DNA of 64,000 bases from Bacillaceae bacterium JMAK1 (GTDB lineage Bacteria > Bacillota > Bacilli > Bacillales > Marinococcaceae), in the NCBI GenBank assembly GCA_012970285.1, contig JIBW01000006.1, positions 124,001-188,000 on the forward strand, in the 5' to 3' direction. Position numbers and translations under genes: made by a program. Every line of letters starts with the position of its first letter. The first letter of the stretch is position 1. This document shows positions 59,575-64,000 of this stretch, piece after piece. The notes beneath the pieces are model-generated. The model made no database searches. It was not told where the DNA came from and saw only the letters and a list, made by a program, of their open reading frames with translations.

Positions 59575-60564
59575 ATGAAGAAGATGAAGCTTTGGTTATC
59601 GTTGTCCACATTCGTCGTTGTTCTAGCCGCATGTAATGATAGTGATGCTGACACGAGTGCAGAAGGTGAAGACGTAGAAAACGAGGCGGAAACTGAAGTT
59701 GACGCTGATGAAAATGCTGCCGAAGAAGAAGCTACAGATGCTGACGGTGAAGCCGAAGAAGTTATGCGACTTTCTTATGAGGCGATGGAATCACTTGAAA
59801 GTTATCGTGGTGTCATGGACATTGCACAAACAATTTCTTTCGACGGTGAAGAAATGCCTATGGACTCAAAAATTGAAATGGACGTCATGATGGACCCAAT
59901 GATGTTCGCCCAAACGATTACGACTCCTGACCCGATGACAGGTGAAGAAGTGGAAATTGAGCAATACATGGATGAAGACGGTATTCTTTACATGTTTGAG
60001 CCCATGATTGATGAGTGGATGAAGATGGATTTACTCGGAGATGACTTAATGAGCATCGAAGACTTAGAAATGTCGCCACAAGAACAACTAGAAATCCTTG
60101 AACAATTCACAGAGAACATCACTTTGTCTGATGAAGGCGATCAATATGCACTAAGTGTTGAAGGCTCAGGTGATGATTTAATTGAGTTCTCTAAAGAAAT
60201 CGTCGCTACGCAACAAAACGATGAGATGATGGCTGAACAAATGGAGCAATTATTCGAAGAAATGACAATTAATACATTTGACTATGTTATGTACATTAAC
60301 AAAGATACGTACTACCAAGAAGGCATTGAAATGAACTTTGAAATGGAAATGACCGAAGAAGGCGAAACCATTTCAATTAATCAACAAATGAACGGGACGT
60401 TTTCTGACTTCGATGGAATTGATAACATTGACATTCCAGAAGAAGCAATAGAAAACGCGGTTGATATTGAAGAATTCCAAGCTCAGATGGAAGCTGAAAT
60501 GGAAGCTGAATTCGAAGATATCGAGCCAGAAGAAGAAGCTGATGAAGAAGAAAGCGACGACTAA
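59575..60564 (+). CDS. DUF6612-like acidic secreted lipoprotein
   Basis: This 329-residue lipoprotein has a signal with lipobox LAACND, a very acidic low-complexity linker (about 25-60) and a LppX/LolA-like beta domain. ESLESYRGVMDIAQ, MDVMMDPMMFAQTI and INKDTYYQEGIEMNFEMEM are recognisable. The acidic C-terminal tail (EPEEEADEEESDD) is notable. It resembles DUF6612 family proteins. TAGGAGG precedes ATG 59575. The strong acidity fits secretion in a saline environment (inference). Single gene, no clear operon partner. Confidence 0.8.
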   Translation: MKKMKLWLSLSTFVVVLAACNDSDADTSAEGEDVENEAETEVDADENAAEEEATDADGEAEEVMRLSYEAMESLESYRGVMDIAQTISFDGEEMPMDSKIEMDVMMDPMMFAQTITTPDPMTGEEVEIEQYMDEDGILYMFEPMIDEWMKMDLLGDDLMSIEDLEMSPQEQLEILEQFTENITLSDEGDQYALSVEGSGDDLIEFSKEIVATQQNDEMMAEQMEQLFEEMTINTFDYVMYINKDTYYQEGIEMNFEMEMTEEGETISINQQMNGTFSDFDGIDNIDIPEEAIENAVDIEEFQAQMEAEMEAEFEDIEPEEEADEEESDD

Positions 60565-60568
60565 TATT

Positions 60569-60601
60569 AAACCCCTGTGCGATCACGCATAGGGGTTTTT
60601 T
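60569..60601 (+). terminator. Terminator of the acidic lipoprotein gene
   Basis: AAACCCCTGTGCG (60569-60581) and CGCATAGGGGTTT (60586-60598) pair with one G-U, followed by TTTT. Confidence 0.8.
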
Positions 60602-60616
60602 CGATTTCAGTTCACG

Positions 60617-61330
60617 TTACTCTTCATCCTCATCGTTAATCACTTTGCACAAACGAATGACTTCATAGATGGCATTCATCTGCAGTCGATTTCTCTCTGA
60701 GATGTACTCTCTAGCTTGTTCCGCTGATTGCTTAGCCTTTTGCACACTATGGTGCTCCACCGCCTGAATGATTTCTTTCATTTGATCGATAAAAAAGACC
60801 GTCTTACGCATCGTCCGTAACAATAGAATTTGACGGACGTGGGTAGACTGATAAATACGATAGCCATTCTCAAGATTACGCTTCGGTGTGATCAGCCCTT
60901 CTTTTTCCCAATGGCGAATTGCTGACGGGAGGACATCAGTAATTTCGGCCACTTCTCCGATCGACATCTCTTCTTTCACGGTACCTTTTAGCGATAGCGG
61001 TAGTTCAGGATTTCGAAGCATTTCCAACGTCTGGTCGGTCGTCATTTTTTCATATTGAAGATCGGCTTGCGCTTTATTCATGCGCCAAAACGCTTGATCT
61101 TGATTGCCGTTCTTAATATCAAGTACCACTTCGCTCGTCAATGCATGTCCGAATGCAGGAAACATCGCACGCAAACAGCGAAAATACGCCAAATGAACGT
61201 CCGTATATTTGCGATAGCCATTTTCAAACCGTTCAGGCTTCGGAACGATTCCCCACGATTCATAATGTCTTAGAGCACTTGTACTCACCCCAACGATTCT
61301 TGCAATCTCAATTGGTTTATACACTCTCAT
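60617..61330 (-). CDS. Tandem-MerR transcriptional regulator (two HTH domains)
   Basis: This 237-residue protein contains two separate MerR-type HTH domains. The first is residues 1-60 (YKPIEIARIVGVSTSALRHYESWGIVPK, FENGYRKYTD). The second is residues 125-185 (EMSIGEVAEITDVLPSAIRHWEKEGLITP, LENGYRIYQS). A linker helix lies between and a C-terminal helix after. Most MerR proteins have one HTH and dimerise; here one chain could act as a pseudo-dimer. ATG 61330 has GAGGG 8-12 bases upstream. It is divergent from the UvrA-like gene and likely controls it. Confidence 0.88.
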   Translation of the reverse strand: MRVYKPIEIARIVGVSTSALRHYESWGIVPKPERFENGYRKYTDVHLAYFRCLRAMFPAFGHALTSEVVLDIKNGNQDQAFWRMNKAQADLQYEKMTTDQTLEMLRNPELPLSLKGTVKEEMSIGEVAEITDVLPSAIRHWEKEGLITPKRNLENGYRIYQSTHVRQILLLRTMRKTVFFIDQMKEIIQAVEHHSVQKAKQSAEQAREYISERNRLQMNAIYEVIRLCKVINDEDEE

Positions 61331-61469
61331 CTCTTCATTCCCTCACTTAAAACCTTAAAGTACCATGACAATGTTCTTATTATATAGTAAGTAATTTATC
61401 GTTGGAAGCTTTCTACTTGCATCACTGTTATATGATTGTTCTTGCACATAAACTTCTAGGAGGTCTTAA

Positions 61470-63896
61470 ATGAGTAATTCAATCCGTATTGAAGGCGCGC
61501 GAGAGAATAATTTGAAGAATATTACTCTCGAAATCCCCAAAAACCAATTCATTGTCGTTACCGGCCCATCAGGGTCAGGCAAATCAACACTCGCTCTCGA
61601 TTTGTTGCAACGAGAGTGCCAACGACAATATTTAGAATCCAGCGGTTTATCCGCAGAAGCGATCCAAAAACCTAAAGTCAATCGCATGGTAGGGTTGTCA
61701 CCATCTATTTCAATTGGGCAGCACGTGACAAACCGTAACCCTCGCTCAACAGTAGGAACTGTCACGGACCTGTATACGTACCTTCGTCAAATCTTCACAC
61801 AAAAAGGGGAAAGGCGATGTACTAATTGTCATCAAGCCATTCCTCCACGTGCGAGTGGTGACCAAGATTCGACTGTTACATGTCCTCATTGCAACGCTTC
61901 GCTCTCAGCATTAACAAAAGCAGATTTCTCATTTAACACATTAGAAGGTGCCTGTCCGACTTGTACAGGGCTTGGAACAGTTGAAAACATCGATCCCACT
62001 CTCGTTTTCGAGCAAACTAAAAGTCTTCGTGAAGGCGCTGTAACCTTTTGGCATAATTCCCTCATCGATCATTATGTGAATTCAATTGTGAATGCTAGTA
62101 AGCACTATGATTTAACCATTACTGGGGATAAACCTCTTCAAGATTATTCCGAAGCAGAGTGGCATCTTCTTTTGTATGGCACAGATAGCCAAACTTTTAT
62201 TCAACATTTCCCAAGTGTGAAACCACCGAAAACCGTTGCAAAAGGGAAGTTCGAAGGAATTATCACTGGCATGTGGCGAAGGTACCATGAAAAAGACGGA
62301 AAATCTTCAGAGTCTGCATTTTTCTACAGTCATACATGCTCAAGCTGTCACGGCGAGCGGCTACGGGAAGAAGTACGACATGTCACTATCCAAGGAAGGC
62401 GTTTGCCGGATTTGTCACTCGCTCCACTTCATGAGTTACTTGATTGGATCAATGGGGTGGAGAAGATTTATGAGGAAGCTGAAGAAGAGCTTTTATATAC
62501 AGTCACAAATGATTTCCGCATACGATTACAACGGATTATTCAAGTCGGACTTGGCTATTTAACCTTAGATCGACAAGCGATTACCTTATCAGGTGGAGAG
62601 TCCCAACGACTAAAGCTGGCATCAATTTTAGGCTCCGGACTCACTGGTGTCCTTTATATTCTCGACGAACCTACCGCAGGTCTTCATCCAAAAGATACGA
62701 CTGGATTAATTGCGATTATGAAAAAGCTGCGAGATTTAGGAAATACTGTACTCGTAATTGAACACGATCAACTCGTCATGCATGAAGCAGACCACCTCAT
62801 TGACATTGGTCCCGGTGCTGGAAGAAAAGGAGGAGAAATTGTTGGGCAGGGAACCGCTCAACAATTGATGCATATCCCCTCTTCACAAACGGGAAAGTTG
62901 CTAAAACAAAAGCTTTCACTTCCTGCAAAAAAACGAGATGGAAACGGAAAATACGTAACCATTACAAACGCCTCTGCAAACAACTTGAAAAACATCACTG
63001 CTAAAATCCCACTCGAAACGATTACAAGTGTTACCGGTGTATCTGGTTCTGGAAAGTCTACGCTTGTTTTTGATGTGCTTGCAAAAAACAAAGGATGCGA
63101 ACACATTGATGGGCTAAATGAAGTAGACAATGTCATTCAAGTAGGACAAACACCATTAACACGCATGCAACGCTCAAATGTGGCAACTTTTATGGACTTA
63201 TTCACATTGCTACGTACTCAGTTCGCTGCACAGCCAAAAGCCAAAGAACTTGATCTAAAAACGAAGAATTTTTCGTTTAATACTGCTGGTGGTAGATGCG
63301 AACAGTGTGAAGGACTCGGACAAGTTGATGTTAACCTAAGTTTTTTATCCGACATGAAAGTTACTTGTCCAAGTTGTAAAGGCCAACGCTTTCAAGAGCA
63401 TGTCCTCTCTGTACAATTCAAAGGACATTCAATCGCTGATTTCCTTAACCTTAGTGTTGAACAGTCACTTACGTTTTTTGAAACGAAAAGCAAGATGAAC
63501 ACGTTACTGCAACTTCTCATCGATGTTGGTCTAGGCTATCTCAATTGGGGACAAGCACTAACCACACTCTCAGGTGGAGAAGGACAACGATTGAAACTTG
63601 CAAAAGAATTGAGCCAAGCAAAAAAAGGGCATACACTTTATTTGCTCGATGAACCGACAAGTGGTCTACACATGACGGATATTAAACATTTGTATATGCT
63701 ACTTTCCAAACTCGTTGATGCGAATAACACCGTTGTTGTCGTTGAGCATCATACGACGATAATTGAAAGTAGCGACTGGGTAATCGACCTTGGACCTTTT
63801 GGTGGTCATCAAGGAGGAGAACTCATCGCCTCAGGGAAACCAGACGAAATCGCAAAACACCTTGAATCAGTCACTGGAAAATTTCTTTTTCGGTAA
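61470..63896 (+). CDS. Class II UvrA-like ABC ATPase (UvrA2)
   Basis: This 808-residue protein has two UvrA ATPase domains: first Walker A TGPSGSGKST (31-40) with a CxxC zinc module (CTNC, CPHC), signature LSGGESQRLKLA and Walker B LYILDEPTAGLHP. The second half has Walker A TGVSGSGKST, CEQC and CPSC cysteines, LSGGEGQRLKLA and LYLLDEPTSGLH. It is about 140 residues shorter than UvrA1 and matches class II UvrAs of drug-producing or drug-resistant bacteria, which lack the UvrB-binding domain. AGGAGG precedes ATG 61470. Probably repairs or displaces DNA-bound drugs; controlled by the divergent tandem-MerR. Confidence 0.88.
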   Translation: MSNSIRIEGARENNLKNITLEIPKNQFIVVTGPSGSGKSTLALDLLQRECQRQYLESSGLSAEAIQKPKVNRMVGLSPSISIGQHVTNRNPRSTVGTVTDLYTYLRQIFTQKGERRCTNCHQAIPPRASGDQDSTVTCPHCNASLSALTKADFSFNTLEGACPTCTGLGTVENIDPTLVFEQTKSLREGAVTFWHNSLIDHYVNSIVNASKHYDLTITGDKPLQDYSEAEWHLLLYGTDSQTFIQHFPSVKPPKTVAKGKFEGIITGMWRRYHEKDGKSSESAFFYSHTCSSCHGERLREEVRHVTIQGRRLPDLSLAPLHELLDWINGVEKIYEEAEEELLYTVTNDFRIRLQRIIQVGLGYLTLDRQAITLSGGESQRLKLASILGSGLTGVLYILDEPTAGLHPKDTTGLIAIMKKLRDLGNTVLVIEHDQLVMHEADHLIDIGPGAGRKGGEIVGQGTAQQLMHIPSSQTGKLLKQKLSLPAKKRDGNGKYVTITNASANNLKNITAKIPLETITSVTGVSGSGKSTLVFDVLAKNKGCEHIDGLNEVDNVIQVGQTPLTRMQRSNVATFMDLFTLLRTQFAAQPKAKELDLKTKNFSFNTAGGRCEQCEGLGQVDVNLSFLSDMKVTCPSCKGQRFQEHVLSVQFKGHSIADFLNLSVEQSLTFFETKSKMNTLLQLLIDVGLGYLNWGQALTTLSGGEGQRLKLAKELSQAKKGHTLYLLDEPTSGLHMTDIKHLYMLLSKLVDANNTVVVVEHHTTIIESSDWVIDLGPFGGHQGGELIASGKPDEIAKHLESVTGKFLFR

Positions 63897-63903
63897 CGAT
63901 CAT

Positions 63904-63938
63904 AACCCCCTCTAGCCCAAGGCTTGAGGGGGTTAAAT
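63904..63938 (+). terminator. Terminator after the UvrA2 gene
   Basis: AACCCCCTC-T-AGCC and GGCT-T-GAGGGGGTT (63904-63917 and 63921-63934) form a long stem with one mismatch. The following A+T-rich tail has few Ts, so termination may be modest. Confidence 0.55.
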
Positions 63939-63960
63939 TAAAGTAGGGCAGACATGCTCG

Positions 63961-64000
63961 TTACTGTAATGGTTCATTTAGAATCGGATATCCATCACCA
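63961..64000 (-). CDS. Possible C-terminal end of a minus-strand gene (partial)
   Basis: On the minus strand the last 40 bases read GDGYPILNEPLQ and then TAA (63963-63961), which looks like the end of a protein. It continues beyond the window, so the gene cannot be identified. Confidence 0.3.
   Translation of the reverse strand, partial: GDGYPILNEPLQ

Noticed and set aside
61331-61469. MerR-type 19-bp spacer promoter for the UvrA2 gene
   Set aside because: I tried TTAAAG, ATGACA and TTGCAT as -35 boxes against TATTAT, TATAGT and TATGAT; none gives a 19-bp pair with acceptable boxes, so I do not claim an operator.
1-64000. CRISPR arrays, tRNA or rRNA genes, insertion sequences and prophage
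   Set aside because: I saw no spaced direct repeats, cloverleaf-like sequences, rRNA segments, transposases or integrases.

Overview
The window looks like a chromosomal segment of a low-to-mid G+C Gram-positive endospore-former relative (Bacillaceae-type). The evidence is Bacillus-style Shine-Dalgarno sequences (AGGAGG/AAGGGG) with many TTG and GTG starts, an EcsA/EcsB pair, an RsbR-type STAS protein, a TPP-riboswitch-controlled tenI-thiO-thiS-thiG-thiF operon, CcpA-type cre sites and many small membrane proteins. Two glycine-betaine-type binding lipoproteins and very acidic secreted lipoproteins suggest a salt- or alkali-tolerant lifestyle (inference). I see no rRNA, tRNA, CRISPR array, insertion sequence or prophage.

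Layout. 1-5.4 kb: small unknowns, a DUF3900-like protein, a GNAT, and a coupled pair of a D-threonine-aldolase-fold PLP enzyme and a D-arabinono-1,4-lactone-oxidase-type flavoenzyme. 5.4-13.4 kb: MerR regulator, acyltransferase plus zinc-ribbon membrane protein, an NmrA/DUF2867 protein, a DUF418 membrane protein, two GNATs, a decayed amidase gene and a CorC/HlyC-type protein. 13.4-15.5 kb: dhaK-dhaL-dhaM (PTS-type dihydroxyacetone kinase). 15.5-17.5 kb: ecsA-ecsB. 17.5-22.7 kb: a six-gene minus-strand operon in which a C45-type peptidase/acyltransferase lies between two different ABC exporters. 22.7-24.7 kb: tandem duplicated glycine-betaine-type binding proteins. 24.8-31.3 kb: AAA ATPase, GNAT, rRNA methyltransferase, a cysteine-containing GAF histidine kinase with its response regulator, and a Rieske protein. 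31.3-35.0 kb: small membrane proteins (one pair possibly joined by a -1 frameshift), Lrp regulator with a divergent AhpD-like protein, quinone-oxidoreductase-like enzyme. 35.0-38.9 kb: thiamine thiazole operon. 38.9-45.5 kb: carbonic anhydrase, DUF2332, GNAT, TetR-MFS pair, and a LysR gene coupled to a divergent FAH-family gene behind a perfect cre site. 45.5-49.3 kb: UvrD-like helicase, RsbR paralogue, AIM24. 49.4-53.9 kb: a TRAP transporter with two binding proteins. 53.9-64 kb: MFS, lipoproteins, a TetR regulator with matched operators before itself and a YhgE/Pip protein, and a tandem-MerR regulator divergent from a class II UvrA.

How it fits together. Most units are small, separately terminated operons for transport, stress and resistance. 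Regulator-target logic is visible at several places: identical-geometry TetR operators, a TetR palindrome at the start of the MFS pump operon, a MerR-type 19-bp spacer promoter, a TPP riboswitch, and cre sites in front of catabolic or uptake genes. No single well-known novel system is obvious. The most interesting leads are the peptidase/two-exporter operon, the possible -1 frameshift, the double-HTH MerR with UvrA2, the Cys-GAF/Rieske neighbourhood, and a probable ATC start codon.
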